Shown piece after piece: positions 25,654 to 35,426 of a stretch of 64,000 bases of DNA. The stretch comes from Hymenobacter terrestris (GTDB taxonomy: Bacteria; Bacteroidota; Bacteroidia; Cytophagales; Hymenobacteraceae). Every line of letters starts with the position of its first letter. The first letter of the stretch is position 1. The notes beneath the pieces are model-generated. The model was not told the DNA's origin. It made no database searches and saw only the letters and a list, made by a program, of their open reading frames with translations. The stretch lies in contig NZ_JABKAV010000001.1 in the NCBI RefSeq assembly GCF_013377905.1, positions 124,001 through 188,000 of the forward strand. Reading direction: 5' to 3'. The position numbers and the translations under genes are program-made.

Positions 25654-27717
25654 ATGATGCACAAACCGATTATAACTGCCCTGCTCCTGCTGCCCTTGGC
25701 GGCCGCAGCCCAGAATACCTATACGCCCGAATTGCTGCTGAAACTCGGCCGCCTGGGCGAAATGCAGGTGTCGCCGGACCAGAAAACGGTGGCCTACACT
25801 GTCACGCGCTACTCGCTGACCGATAATAAGGGTCAGTCGGATATCTGGACGGTGGCGGCCGGCGGCGGCACTGCGCGGCAGCTCACCAACACGCCTACGA
25901 ATTCCGAAAATACGCTCAATTGGCGGCCCGACGGCAAACTGACGTTTATGAGCGCCGAAGGTGGTTCTGACCAGCTGTACGTGATGAATGCCGACGGCTC
26001 GGGCAAGCAGCTGCTGAGTAGCTTCGGAGCCGATGAAGGGGTAGCCAACCTCAAGTACGCGCCTAAGGGCAACTTCATCCTCTATACTCAGGATGTAAAA
26101 ACTGGTAAATCGGTGCAGGACTGGTACCCGGATTTGCCCAAGGCCGACGCCAAAATCATCGACGACCTGAACTACCGCCATTGGAGCAGCTGGGACGACT
26201 ACAAAGTGTCGCACGTCTACTTCCAGCCCGTGGGCCCCGACGGCAAACCCGTAGGCAACAGCGGCAAGGACATCTTGGCCGGCGAGAAGTTCGACGCGCC
26301 GTTGCAGCCCTTCGGCGGCTCCGAGCAGCTGGCATTCTCGCCCGACGGCTACAGCCTGGCCTACACCTCGCGCAAGCTCACGGGCAAGGCCGAGGCCGAA
26401 AGCACCAACTCCGACATCTACCTCTACGACATCCGCACCGGCCAGACTTTGAACCTGAGCGAGGGCCTGGGCGGTTACGACACCGAGCCAGTCTTTTCGC
26501 CCGACGGCTCGCAGGTGGCCTGGCTGAGCATGGCCACGCCTGGTTTTGAGGCCGACCGCAACGGTATTGTGGTGTATGATTTCAAGACCAAGAAGCGCCA
26601 GGATGTAACGACCGGTTCGGAGCAGACGGCCGGCAACGTGCGCTGGAGCCCCGACGGCAAAAGCATCTACTTCGCCAGCGCGCTAGCCGGTACCCAGCAG
26701 ATTTTCATGGTGCCCGCGAAAGGCGGCAAGGTGAAACAACTCACGAAGGGCGCGTTCAACTACAACGGCTTCGAGCTGGCGGGCAAGGACGCGGTTATCG
26801 TGAACAAAACCACCCAGGCCAGCCCCGCCGACTTGGTGCGCGTGGACCTGAAATCGGGCCGCGAAACGGTGCTCACCAACATCAATCAAACCGAGCTGGC
26901 GGGCGTGAAAACCGGCAAGCTGGAGTCGCGGATGGTGACGACCACCGACGGCAAGCAGATGCAGGTGTACGTGACCTTCCCGCCCGATTTCGACCCAGCT
27001 AAGAAGTACCCGACGCTGCTCTACTGCCAGGGCGGCCCCCAGAGCCCGATTTCGCAGAGCTTCTCGTACCGCTGGAATTTTCAGCTGATGGCGGCCCAGG
27101 GCTACATTGTGGTGGCGCCCAACCGCCGCGGCCTGCCCGGCTTCGGCACCGAGTGGAACAACAGCATCTCGGGCGACTGGGGCGGCCAGCCCATCCGCGA
27201 CTACCTCTCGGCCATTGACGCGGTAAGTCAGGAATCGTATGTGGATAAGGACCGGCGCGGCTGCGTAGGCGCCAGCTACGGCGGCTACTCGGTGTACCAG
27301 CTGGCCGGCAAGCATGAGGGTCGCTTCAAAACGTTTATTGCCCACGCCGGCCTCTACAACCTCACCAGCTGGTACCCGAGCACCGAGGAAATGTTCTTCG
27401 CCAAGCACGACATTGGCGGTGCGCCCTGGGAAACGCCGCTCAACAAGAGCTACACCGAGTTCAACCCCCAGCAGTTCGCCCAAAACTGGGATACGCCCAT
27501 CCTGGTCATCCACGGCGCCAAGGACTTCCGGGTGCCCGAGGGCCAGGGTATGGAAGCTTTCGGCACGGCCCAGCTGCGGGGTATTCCGAGCCGTTTCCTG
27601 TACTTCCCCAACGAAGGCCACTGGATTCAGAAGCCCCAGAACGCGGTGCTCTGGAATCGGGTATTTTTTGAGTGGCTGGGCCGCACGCTGAAGCCCGAGG
27701 GCCAGGCGCAACGGTAG
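25654..27717 (+). CDS. S9-family serine peptidase (prolyl oligopeptidase type)
   Basis: A 687-residue secreted dipeptidyl-type peptidase. A signal peptide (IITALLLLPLAAAAQ) leads into a seven-bladed propeller (about 25-400, with recurrent SPDG motifs), then the alpha/beta-hydrolase domain. The catalytic triad is visible: Ser541 in GASYGGYS, Asp624 in HGAKDFRVP and His656 in NEGHWIQ. The start is one of two adjacent ATG codons (25654 or 25657). It probably acts in the periplasm or outside the cell on oligopeptides. A terminator follows, so it stands alone. Confidence 0.92.
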   Translation: MMHKPIITALLLLPLAAAAQNTYTPELLLKLGRLGEMQVSPDQKTVAYTVTRYSLTDNKGQSDIWTVAAGGGTARQLTNTPTNSENTLNWRPDGKLTFMSAEGGSDQLYVMNADGSGKQLLSSFGADEGVANLKYAPKGNFILYTQDVKTGKSVQDWYPDLPKADAKIIDDLNYRHWSSWDDYKVSHVYFQPVGPDGKPVGNSGKDILAGEKFDAPLQPFGGSEQLAFSPDGYSLAYTSRKLTGKAEAESTNSDIYLYDIRTGQTLNLSEGLGGYDTEPVFSPDGSQVAWLSMATPGFEADRNGIVVYDFKTKKRQDVTTGSEQTAGNVRWSPDGKSIYFASALAGTQQIFMVPAKGGKVKQLTKGAFNYNGFELAGKDAVIVNKTTQASPADLVRVDLKSGRETVLTNINQTELAGVKTGKLESRMVTTTDGKQMQVYVTFPPDFDPAKKYPTLLYCQGGPQSPISQSFSYRWNFQLMAAQGYIVVAPNRRGLPGFGTEWNNSISGDWGGQPIRDYLSAIDAVSQESYVDKDRRGCVGASYGGYSVYQLAGKHEGRFKTFIAHAGLYNLTSWYPSTEEMFFAKHDIGGAPWETPLNKSYTEFNPQQFAQNWDTPILVIHGAKDFRVPEGQGMEAFGTAQLRGIPSRFLYFPNEGHWIQKPQNAVLWNRVFFEWLGRTLKPEGQAQR

Positions 27718-27740
27718 GTTACCAGTTGCCGATTAACAGG

Positions 27741-27777
27741 AAGCCCGCCGACGCTGATGTGTCGGCGGGCTTTTTTT
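27741..27777 (+). terminator. Rho-independent terminator of the S9 peptidase gene
   Basis: A perfect 12-bp stem (AAGCCCGCCGAC, 27741-27752 with 27761-27772), an 8-nt loop, and a seven-T run that overlaps the stem end. Confidence 0.93.
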
Positions 27778-27819
27778 CGGCTTATTCGGAAGTACCGGCA
27801 CTATTAGCGGTTGACAGCG

Positions 27820-27851
27820 TTGGGCAAGGCAACCCGGGGGCTGTATCTTGG
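27820..27851 (+). promoter_or_regulatory. Candidate promoter of the amylase gene
   Basis: TTG at 27820-27822 and TATCTTGG at 27844-27851, 21 bp apart, fit the -33/-7 pattern loosely. The ATG lies 28 bp downstream. Confidence 0.45.
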
Positions 27852-27879
27852 TCCCTGGTTTCCGAATCATTTTTACCGC

Positions 27880-30444
27880 ATGAAACAACTCGTACTTCTT
27901 CTGACCCTGCTGACCGGGGCCCTCAGCCTCCGCGCCACCCCGCTCACGTTTCGGGTCGATATGCGCCAGCAGACCGTTCCGGCCACCGGGGTGCACGTGG
28001 CGGGCACCTTCCAAAGAGCCGCCGGGTACGCCGCCGACTGGGACCCGGCCACCACGGCCCTCACCGACCCCGACGGGGATAAAGTGTACGAGTTGACGGT
28101 GAACGTACCGGCCGGCACCTACCGCTACAAATTCATTAATGGCAACGGCTGGGATGGGGCCGAGCCCGTGCCGGCCACCTGCGGCCAGGACGACGGCGGC
28201 GGCAACTACAACCGCATGGTGACGGTGGGCTCCTCGGCCCTGCGCCTGCCGGCTATTGCCTTCAACGGCTGCGCCACCCGGCTGCGCTTCGTGGTGAACA
28301 TGCAGGGCCAGACGGTTTCGGCCGCCGGAATCCACGTGGCCGGCAACTTCCAGGCCCTGGCCGGCTATGCCACCGACTGGGACCCGGCCGCCACCAAGCT
28401 CACCGACGACAACGCCGATGGCGTGTACGAGGCCGAAGTACAGCTGCCCGCCCCGGGCCGCTTCCAGTACAAGTTCATTAATGGCGACACCTGGGCCGGG
28501 GCCGAAATCGTGCCGGCTGACTGCGGCCAGGATGACGGCAGCGGCAACCGCAACCGCACCGCCGAGGCCCTCCAGGATGCCAACTTGGTCGGGCCAGTGT
28601 GCTTCAGCAGCTGCGCCAGCTGCGGGGCTTCGCCCACCAACTATACCACCCACTGGTGGAACGACGCGGTGTTTTACGAGGTGTTCGTGCGCAGCTTCTA
28701 CGACAGCAACGGCGACGGCAAGGGCGACTTCAAGGGCCTGATGCAAAAGCTCGACTACCTCAACGACGGCGACCCGGCCACCACCACCGACCTGGGCGTA
28801 ACGGCCCTGTGGCTGATGCCCATGATGGAGTCCCCGAGCTACCATGGCTACGACGTGACCAACTACCAGGCCACCGAGCCCGACTACGGCACCATGGCCG
28901 AGTTCGAGGCGTTCATGGCCGCCGCCCACGCCCGGGGCATCAAGGTAATTATTGACCTGGTGCTGAATCATTCTTCCGAGCAGCACCCCTGGTTTACGCA
29001 ATCGGCCAGCAGCGCCACCAGCCCCTACCGCGACTGGTACCGGTGGTCGGCTACCAACCCGGGCTACTCGGGGCCCTGGGGCCAGCCAACGGTGTGGCAC
29101 CCGCGCAACGGCAGCTACTACTACGGCATTTTCTGGAGCGGCATGCCCGACCTGAACTGGAACAACCCCGATCTGAAAAAGACCATGTGGGATGCCACCC
29201 GCTTCTGGCTGAACAAGGGCGTGGACGGCTACCGCCTCGACGCCGTAAAATACCTTGATGAGAACGGCCTGACGCTGGAAGACACCCCCGCCACCCTCGA
29301 CCTGCTTCACGAGTTCAACGGCGTGGTGAAGCAGGCCAACGCCAACGCCTTTACCGTGGGCGAGGCCTGGTCGAAAACCCCGGCCGTGCTGCCCTACGTG
29401 ACCAACAACCGGCTGGACGTCTGCTTTGAATTTGATCTGGCTGAAGCCATTGTGAATGGGGTAAGCTCGGGCAGTGCGGCCGGGCTGCGCAGTCAGCTGC
29501 AATTGGTTGATGCCACCTACCCCAAGCTCCAGTACGCCACCTTCCTCACCAACCACGACCAGAACCGGGTGCTGGGCCAGCTCGGCGGCAACTTGGCCCG
29601 CATGAAGCAGGCGGCGGCCCTCTACCTCTCCATGCCCTGCGTGCCTTTTCTGTACTACGGCGAGGAAGTGGGCCTGCTCGGCAGCGGGGCCGATGAGGAA
29701 AAACGCAAACCCATGCAGTGGACGGCCGGGACCAACGCCGGTTTCAGCACCGGCACGCCCTGGCGCAGCCTCAACAGCAACTACGCCCAGTTCAACGTGG
29801 CTACCCAGGCCGCCGACCCGGCTTCGCTGCTCAACCATTATAAGAAGCTGATTGCCCTGCGTACCACCCACGAAACCCTGCGCAAGGGCTACCTGCTGCC
29901 CGTAACTACCACCGGCACCAGCCTGCTGAGCTACGCCCGCGTGTACGGCACGGAGGCCGTTGTAGTAGCCGCCAACCTGGGTAGCAGTACCATCAGTCAG
30001 CCGAAGTTCATGCTCCCGCTCTCGTCGTTATCGGCGGGCAGCTACCGGGTTACGGAGCTTTACTCGGGCCAGACTGTTGGCACGCTCACCCTTGATGCCC
30101 AAGGCGGTTTCAGCAACTGGCAACCTAGCACCACGCTGGGCGCCAACGAAACCTGGCTGCTGCGCCTCACGCCCCAGACCGTTACCAGCACCCAGACGGC
30201 CCGGCAGCTTTCGGCCCAGCTCTACCCCAACCCTGCCCGCCAGCAGGCCCAGGTGGTGGTAGCCGATCCGGCCGGCCGCAGCACCGTTACCGTGTTCGAC
30301 CTGCGCGGCCAGCTCCGCCAGCAGGCCACCTTCAGCGGCCCCCGCTACCAGCTTGACACCAGCCTATGGCCCGCCGGCACCTACCTGGTACGGGTGCAGT
30401 CCGGCAAACGCACCACGGTGCAGCGGCTGGTAGTGGTGCAGTAG
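27880..30444 (+). CDS. Secreted GH13 alpha-amylase with two starch-binding-like domains and T9SS sorting domain
   Basis: An 854-residue extracellular glycoside hydrolase. A signal peptide (1-19) is followed by two similar carbohydrate-binding-like modules at about 22-118 and 134-230, both with HVAG.FQ...GYA.DWDPA. The GH13 catalytic domain runs from about 255 to 640. The nucleophile is Asp454 in GYRLDAVKY, the acid/base is Glu495 in TVGEAW, and the third acid is Asp560 in FLTNHDQNR. The last ~80 residues (LYPNPARQQ to the end) are a type A T9SS sorting domain. It probably degrades starch or glycogen at the cell surface. A terminator follows. Confidence 0.93.
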   Translation: MKQLVLLLTLLTGALSLRATPLTFRVDMRQQTVPATGVHVAGTFQRAAGYAADWDPATTALTDPDGDKVYELTVNVPAGTYRYKFINGNGWDGAEPVPATCGQDDGGGNYNRMVTVGSSALRLPAIAFNGCATRLRFVVNMQGQTVSAAGIHVAGNFQALAGYATDWDPAATKLTDDNADGVYEAEVQLPAPGRFQYKFINGDTWAGAEIVPADCGQDDGSGNRNRTAEALQDANLVGPVCFSSCASCGASPTNYTTHWWNDAVFYEVFVRSFYDSNGDGKGDFKGLMQKLDYLNDGDPATTTDLGVTALWLMPMMESPSYHGYDVTNYQATEPDYGTMAEFEAFMAAAHARGIKVIIDLVLNHSSEQHPWFTQSASSATSPYRDWYRWSATNPGYSGPWGQPTVWHPRNGSYYYGIFWSGMPDLNWNNPDLKKTMWDATRFWLNKGVDGYRLDAVKYLDENGLTLEDTPATLDLLHEFNGVVKQANANAFTVGEAWSKTPAVLPYVTNNRLDVCFEFDLAEAIVNGVSSGSAAGLRSQLQLVDATYPKLQYATFLTNHDQNRVLGQLGGNLARMKQAAALYLSMPCVPFLYYGEEVGLLGSGADEEKRKPMQWTAGTNAGFSTGTPWRSLNSNYAQFNVATQAADPASLLNHYKKLIALRTTHETLRKGYLLPVTTTGTSLLSYARVYGTEAVVVAANLGSSTISQPKFMLPLSSLSAGSYRVTELYSGQTVGTLTLDAQGGFSNWQPSTTLGANETWLLRLTPQTVTSTQTARQLSAQLYPNPARQQAQVVVADPAGRSTVTVFDLRGQLRQQATFSGPRYQLDTSLWPAGTYLVRVQSGKRTTVQRLVVVQ

Positions 30445-30591
30445 GCTGCTCGCCCGCCGCTTTGGTTGCAGAATAGTAAGCGTGGTCATCTGACCGTAGC
30501 TAGCTGAACTGCCGTCCACTAAAGCCCGGGGGAGCAAACGCAACGGGAGGCTTCTCGTGCTAAAACCACGATAGGTGCTATTGAATAAACC

Positions 30592-30631
30592 AAAAGCGCC
30601 ACCCCATGAATTATCATGGGGTGGCGCTTTT
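30592..30631. terminator. Strong hairpin between amylase and fasciclin genes
   Basis: A perfect 18-bp stem (30592-30609 with 30614-30631) with an ATTA loop and AAAA/TTTT ends on both sides, so it can terminate the plus-strand amylase gene and the minus-strand fasciclin gene. The rest of the 292-bp convergent gap shows nothing else. Confidence 0.88.
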
Positions 30632-30736
30632 ATGTTGCTGTTTGATTAAGGAAACGATTGTAACCGTTCTCGGGCCGAACGCTACGCTACTCAATAAAGC
30701 AGGCAGTTAAAGCCCTCTGTTCAGCAACTGGGAAAT

Positions 30737-31345
30737 CTACTGGGGCATCAACACCTGATTGATTACGTGGGTTACGCCGTTGCTCGACTTTACGTCGGCT
30801 TTCACGACAGTAGCGCCGTTAATCATCACGGTACCACCGCTGATGGTCACTTTCAGCTTCTTGCCATCAACCGTAGTAACTTCCTGGCCATCGGTGAGGT
30901 CGGCGGCCATTACGCTGCCGGGCACTACGTGGTAGGTCAGGATGCCAGCCAACTTCTCTTTGTTTTCTGGCTTCAGCAGGTCGTCGAGCGCGCCGGCGGG
31001 CAGGGCGTCAAACGCTTCGTTGGTGGGGGCAAATACCGTGAACGGACCACCGCTGGTAGCCTTGTCGGCGAGGCCGGAGGCTTTGAGGGCAGCGGTAAGG
31101 GTGCTCATTTGCGGTACACCCATGGCATTTTCAGCCAGGTTTTTTCCGCTCGTGTCATCCATGCCCATATCTGCGCCATCCGTCGCAACTGGAGCAGTAG
31201 CCATATCCGTAGTTGCCATGTCCGTGCTGTCGGTAGCGGCAGTGTCCGTAGTATTGGAACAGCTTACGCTGCCAAATGCCAGGGATGAGGCAATGAATAC
31301 AGTGGCCAGGGTGCGGAACGGGAGGTTTGTGGTTGTCATCTTCAT
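30737..31345 (-). CDS. Fasciclin-domain lipoprotein
   Basis: A 202-residue protein with one FAS1 domain at about 75-202. Recognised by TAALKASGLADK, GPFTVFAPTNEAFDALPAG, LAGILTYHVVPG and the end GVTHVINQVLMPQ. The N-terminus is a lipoprotein-like signal ending in GSVSC (Cys29), then a threonine/aspartate-rich linker. FAS1 domains mediate surface adhesion. It has a clear promoter and a palindrome at 31382-31411, so its expression is probably regulated. Confidence 0.9.
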   Translation of the reverse strand: MKMTTTNLPFRTLATVFIASSLAFGSVSCSNTTDTAATDSTDMATTDMATAPVATDGADMGMDDTSGKNLAENAMGVPQMSTLTAALKASGLADKATSGGPFTVFAPTNEAFDALPAGALDDLLKPENKEKLAGILTYHVVPGSVMAADLTDGQEVTTVDGKKLKVTISGGTVMINGATVVKADVKSSNGVTHVINQVLMPQ

Positions 31346-31381
31346 GAAGAAAGGGGCTAAGGTTTTGGTTTATAAGGTTTA

Positions 31382-31411
31382 CAAACTTGACACTGAACAT
31401 ATTGTTCAAAA
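31382..31411 (-). promoter_or_regulatory. Fasciclin promoter with palindromic operator candidate
   Basis: On the minus strand, TTTTG (31411-31407) and CAAGTTTG (31389-31382) are separated by 17 bp and fit -33/-7 elements, the second with one mismatch. A 15-bp palindrome TGAACATATTGTTCA (31394-31408) lies in the spacer and touches the -33 box, flanked by AAACTT and AAGTTT. This is a likely repressor or activator site. Confidence 0.6.
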
Positions 31412-31564
31412 GTTTAGCTATTCCGTAGTTTGCTGACATAAACACTCCTTAAAAAAGTGCAACAACCCAAGGCGAGCCGGCACCGAAAGAGTTTATTTCA
31501 GCTAGCCGGCTGTTGCAACACCTGATAACAGACGTCCTTTTTCAATTCAATACATCTCGCATCT

Positions 31565-33061
31565 ATGACCCTCCGCTTACCTACCCTACTACTTGCCGGC
31601 CTGCTACTGACGGCCACCGCTACGTCGGCTCAGAAGTCCCGGCCGGCCCCGGCCACCTCGGCCAGGAACGCCGAGTCGGCCATTAAAGAAGCCGACCTGA
31701 AGCGTGACCTGTTCGCGCTGGCCGGCGACAAGTACCGGGGCCGCGAGGGGGGCACGCTCGACGAGCTACGAGCCTCGAGCTGGCTGGCCGAGCAGATGCG
31801 GGCCATTGGCATGCAGCCAGCCGGCGACGATGGCACGTATTTTCAGTGGTTCAACCTGCGGCGCACCCGCCTCACGCCGGCCAGCACCTTGCGCATTGGA
31901 GGCCGCACGCTGCGGCCGGGCCACGAAGCCGTGGTGGTAGCCCCCGTGAATGCCCAACTGAAGGCTAAGCTGGTTTTTGTGGGCACGGGCACGCCGGCGG
32001 AAGTGGCCAAGGCCAAAATAAAAGGCAAGGCGGTAGCCGTACAGCTTTCGGGCGAGCCCACCGATGGCATCAGCTACCGTCGCTACCTGTTTGGCAAGCT
32101 GCGCGAGCAGGCCGCCGAGCTGGCTAAGGCCGGGGCCGTGGCCGTGGTGTTCGTATCAGACGATAAGGCGCAGGCGGTTTACGAGCATTGGAGCCATATT
32201 TTTGAGCGCGGCCGCTATGGTCTGCCTGCCGACGAGTCGTTGAAAATTGTGGGCGACCAGCTGCCGGTAGTGTGGCTGCCGATGTCGGAGGCCGAGGCCC
32301 TCAGCAAGTCGGGCCAGGAGCTGGTGGCCGATTTGCGGGCCGAAACCTTCCTGTACCCATCGGTGAACATCGTAGCCAAGCAGCTTGGCACCGATGCCCA
32401 ATTAAAAAGCCAGCACGTCCTGTTCAGCACCCACCAAGACCACGACGGCGTGCGCGCCCCGGTTGCCGGCGACTCGATTTACAACGGTGCCGATGACAAC
32501 GCCACCGGCTGCGCGGCGCTGCTGGCTATTATGCGGGCATTTAAGCAGCAGCCGGCCAAGCGTTCGGCGCTGTTTGTGTACCACGGAGCCGAGGAGCGCG
32601 GCTTGCTGGGCTCGCGCTATTTCTCCAATAAGCCCACCGTGCCCCGCGAATCCATTGTGGCCGTACTCAATGCCGAAATGATGGGCCGCAACGCCCCCGA
32701 CTCGGCCGCGCTGCTGGGCTCCACCCCGCCCCACCTGAACTCCTCGGACCTTGTAAAAACCGCCCTCATGGCCAATCAGACCGGCCCCAAGTTCAAGCTG
32801 GATACCGAGTGGGATAAGGCCACGCACCCCGAGGGCTGGTATTTCCGCTCCGACCACCTACCCTACGCCCGCCTGGGCATTCCGGCCGTCATGTTCACCT
32901 CGCTGCTGCACGCCGACTACCACACGCCCAACGACGAGCCGGCCACCATCGACTACGGCAAGCTGCGGCGCATGACGCAGTGGCTGTACCTGACTGGCTG
33001 GGCCGTGGCCAACCGTCCGGCTGCACCCGCCCGCGAGCCGGGTTTCAGGCTGGAGCGGTAG
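31565..33061 (+). CDS. M28-family zinc aminopeptidase with PA insert
   Basis: A 498-residue secreted peptidase: signal peptide 1-22 (ending in TATSAQ), a PA-like insertion around 120-260, and the M28 catalytic fold. Metal ligands appear intact: His290 in STHQDH, Asp310 in NGADDN, Glu343/Glu344 in HGAEERG, Glu371 in NAEMMGR and the final His in DYHTPND. The family removes N-terminal residues from peptides outside the cytoplasm. It is divergent from the fasciclin gene. Confidence 0.9.
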   Translation: MTLRLPTLLLAGLLLTATATSAQKSRPAPATSARNAESAIKEADLKRDLFALAGDKYRGREGGTLDELRASSWLAEQMRAIGMQPAGDDGTYFQWFNLRRTRLTPASTLRIGGRTLRPGHEAVVVAPVNAQLKAKLVFVGTGTPAEVAKAKIKGKAVAVQLSGEPTDGISYRRYLFGKLREQAAELAKAGAVAVVFVSDDKAQAVYEHWSHIFERGRYGLPADESLKIVGDQLPVVWLPMSEAEALSKSGQELVADLRAETFLYPSVNIVAKQLGTDAQLKSQHVLFSTHQDHDGVRAPVAGDSIYNGADDNATGCAALLAIMRAFKQQPAKRSALFVYHGAEERGLLGSRYFSNKPTVPRESIVAVLNAEMMGRNAPDSAALLGSTPPHLNSSDLVKTALMANQTGPKFKLDTEWDKATHPEGWYFRSDHLPYARLGIPAVMFTSLLHADYHTPNDEPATIDYGKLRRMTQWLYLTGWAVANRPAAPAREPGFRLER

Positions 33062-33082
33062 TAGTTGGTTTTACCCGGCCCA

Positions 33083-35257
33083 TCACCCAGCCTGCTCTTC
33101 CTGCCCCGCCACTGTTTCCGTTACCCGGTTGATGTCGCCGCTGAGCTTCTGGATAAACTCTAGTTGCTCGCCGAGCTGAACGTCGTCGGTTTCGGGCGTG
33201 GTGGCGGGCGGCAGCGGGGCGGGCTGGGGCTCTTCGGGCAGGTTGGGCTCACCGAGACGCAGCAGGCCGCGCCGCAGTTGCTGCTGCGCCTGACGTAGCG
33301 CTTTGAGGTTGGCGGCCGATAGCGTGGGGCGGATTTCGCCGGCCAGCAGCGCCGAGGTAATGGCCGCCACGTTAGCCGCCAGAATGTGGTTGAGCACCAC
33401 GAACTCGTGCACTTCGGCCGGGTGGCGCTGCTTGGTGCGGGGCTCAGAAAGCATGCGCTGGAAGGCCGCGCCGAGGTTGGCCGATGTCACGTACACCTCC
33501 TTACGGGCCAGCTTGTAGTCGAGCAAGGCTACGGGCGAACCCAACAGGGCCTGTTGCAGCGTGCGCAGGTACTCCAGGTTGGCCCGCAGTACCGGCCGCA
33601 AAAAGCCCTGCAGCTGCTCCGACTCCCAGCGCGGAAACAGCAGGTAACCAACGGCAAAGGCAATGCCGCAACCCAGCACCGTATCGAAAATGCGCTCCTG
33701 CACCACCCGCACGTACCCTTCGCCCATAAAGCTGAACAGAATGAGCACAAAGGGGGTCATGAAAACAACCGTAATCAGGTAGTTGAGCCGGGCAAAACTG
33801 AACGACACAATCATAAAGCCCACCATCAGCGCCAGCAATACCAGCCGGTCCGAAATCAGCCAGAGCATTACGGCGCCCAGAATTCCGCCGAGCAGCGTGC
33901 CCATTATGCGCTGGGCATTACGCTGCTTGGTGAGGCTGAAGGCCGGCTTGAGCATGTAGGTTATCGTCATCAGCACCCAGTAGCCGTGGTAGCCGGCCAG
34001 CATTTCGGTGATAATGAAGCCGATGAGGGAGGCCACCAGCATCCGGAGCGCATGCCGGAAAATGCCCGAGCGTAGCGTGAGCTGGCCCGTGAGCTGGCGG
34101 AGCGTAAACTGCTGGTGGGCCACAAACCGGTCGAGCTCCAGGCCGGTTGTGCCGTTGGCCTGCAGGGTGAGCAGGGGCGCGGCGGCCTCAGCAAAGTACC
34201 GCTGCATGCTCTGCAGGCGGGTTGTGAGGTTGCGCAGGTTTACCAGAATTTTGCGCAGGGGCAGCACCGAGTCGGTCTGGGCGGGGGCGGCTTCAAAAGC
34301 ATCGAGGCGGGTTTTGAGCTGGTTGAGGCCGGCCAGCAGATCGGGGCGGGCGGGGCGGTAGGTGTAGTTGCCCTGGATAGCAAAACCCACCTGCTCCAGC
34401 TCGGCAGCAAGCGCGTCAATTTCGCTGGCAAATGCATCGAGCAGGCCATCGGCCTCGAAGCGGCGGTGCAGCTCGCCGTAGTCGTAGCTCGTGATGGTGA
34501 TCTGTTCATAGAGATCCACCAGATCCACGAAGGTGAGCACCAGCCGGCGGCCCGTGTCGGATGACTCGCTGACCAGCTGGCGGGTTTTGAACAGCAGCTC
34601 GCGCACCACATCCTGCTTTTCGCTCACGCGCACCTGCTGGGCCACCAGGCGGCGGTAGTCGGCCTCCAGGTTGGTGCCGGTGCGGTAGAACTCGGCCTTG
34701 AGGCGCAGAAAGCCCGCCACCGCCAGCACGGCCTCGCCCAGGGCCTGCTGGGCTTCGCGGTAGGGCCGCAGCCGGCTGAGGGCCAGCGCCAGCGCTAAGT
34801 ACCACACCCCGCCCGCCATCACCAGGCCGGCATTGCTGAGCACCTGGCTGGGCGGCAGCGGCTTATCGAGCATCAGAATCATGACCAGCAAGCCGGCCGT
34901 ACCTACGGCCCCGGCCCGGTTTCCGTACACGAGCAACATAGTCAGCCAGAAGCTGACGGACACTACCAGCGCCCCCAGCAGCCACGGATACGGCTGCACC
35001 AAACCCGTCAGCAGCGCCATCAGGCCGGTGAGGGCTACGGCGGCCAACCCACCGTTGCGCTTGTGGAGCGGCGGGCCGGGCGTGTCGGTCAGGCTCACGC
35101 ACAGGGCCCCCACCGACATGGCCACGCCGGTTTCCAGCTGCCCGAGCAGCCCCAGCACCAGGCCGGGCACCAGAATGGCCAGCGTGGTGCGCAGGCCGTC
35201 GGAAAACTCCTGGCTCGAAAAAAAGTAGCGCAGCTGGCGAACGGAGGTGGCGGACAT
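33083..35257 (-). CDS. FUSC-family membrane protein (YccS-like)
   Basis: A 724-residue inner-membrane protein. Two blocks of membrane segments (about 25-170 and 405-530) frame a cytoplasmic region, the FUSC arrangement. The second block carries ISDRLVLLALMVGFMIVSFS and the preceding LKPAFSLTKQRNAQRIMGTL, which is typical for the family. Its C-terminal tail is acidic. FUSC proteins are putative efflux pumps for aromatic acids or fusaric acid. The start at 35257 was chosen to remove a basic, non-conserved extension. Confidence 0.85.
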   Translation of the reverse strand: MSATSVRQLRYFFSSQEFSDGLRTTLAILVPGLVLGLLGQLETGVAMSVGALCVSLTDTPGPPLHKRNGGLAAVALTGLMALLTGLVQPYPWLLGALVVSVSFWLTMLLVYGNRAGAVGTAGLLVMILMLDKPLPPSQVLSNAGLVMAGGVWYLALALALSRLRPYREAQQALGEAVLAVAGFLRLKAEFYRTGTNLEADYRRLVAQQVRVSEKQDVVRELLFKTRQLVSESSDTGRRLVLTFVDLVDLYEQITITSYDYGELHRRFEADGLLDAFASEIDALAAELEQVGFAIQGNYTYRPARPDLLAGLNQLKTRLDAFEAAPAQTDSVLPLRKILVNLRNLTTRLQSMQRYFAEAAAPLLTLQANGTTGLELDRFVAHQQFTLRQLTGQLTLRSGIFRHALRMLVASLIGFIITEMLAGYHGYWVLMTITYMLKPAFSLTKQRNAQRIMGTLLGGILGAVMLWLISDRLVLLALMVGFMIVSFSFARLNYLITVVFMTPFVLILFSFMGEGYVRVVQERIFDTVLGCGIAFAVGYLLFPRWESEQLQGFLRPVLRANLEYLRTLQQALLGSPVALLDYKLARKEVYVTSANLGAAFQRMLSEPRTKQRHPAEVHEFVVLNHILAANVAAITSALLAGEIRPTLSAANLKALRQAQQQLRRGLLRLGEPNLPEEPQPAPLPPATTPETDDVQLGEQLEFIQKLSGDINRVTETVAGQEEQAG

Positions 35258-35357
35258 GCGCGGCGGCAAACGAGGTTTAGGGAGCAGGCTGCAGGCTACA
35301 GCATGGCGGCTTGGGCGCAATTTGCAACGCCCCGCCCATATTCTGCCCCGTAGGCGG

Positions 35358-35387
35358 TTGTAATCTGGTGGCGGGCCGGTATCTTCG
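35358..35387 (+). promoter_or_regulatory. Candidate promoter of the four-PAS histidine kinase gene
   Basis: TTG at 35358-35360 and TATCTTCG at 35380-35387 with a 19-bp spacer, close to the Bacteroidota consensus. The ATG at 35427 leaves a leader of about 33 nt. Confidence 0.5.
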
Positions 35388-35426
35388 TTCCCCTACTTTT
35401 GTTTGGTTCGATCTTCAGCCCAACTT

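Noticed and set aside
27733-29871. A very long open frame (over 700 codons) on the minus strand
   Set aside because: It is antisense to the amylase gene, whose catalytic motifs are clear. Its composition (Gly, Val, His, Gln-rich) is what high-GC third positions produce on the opposite strand.
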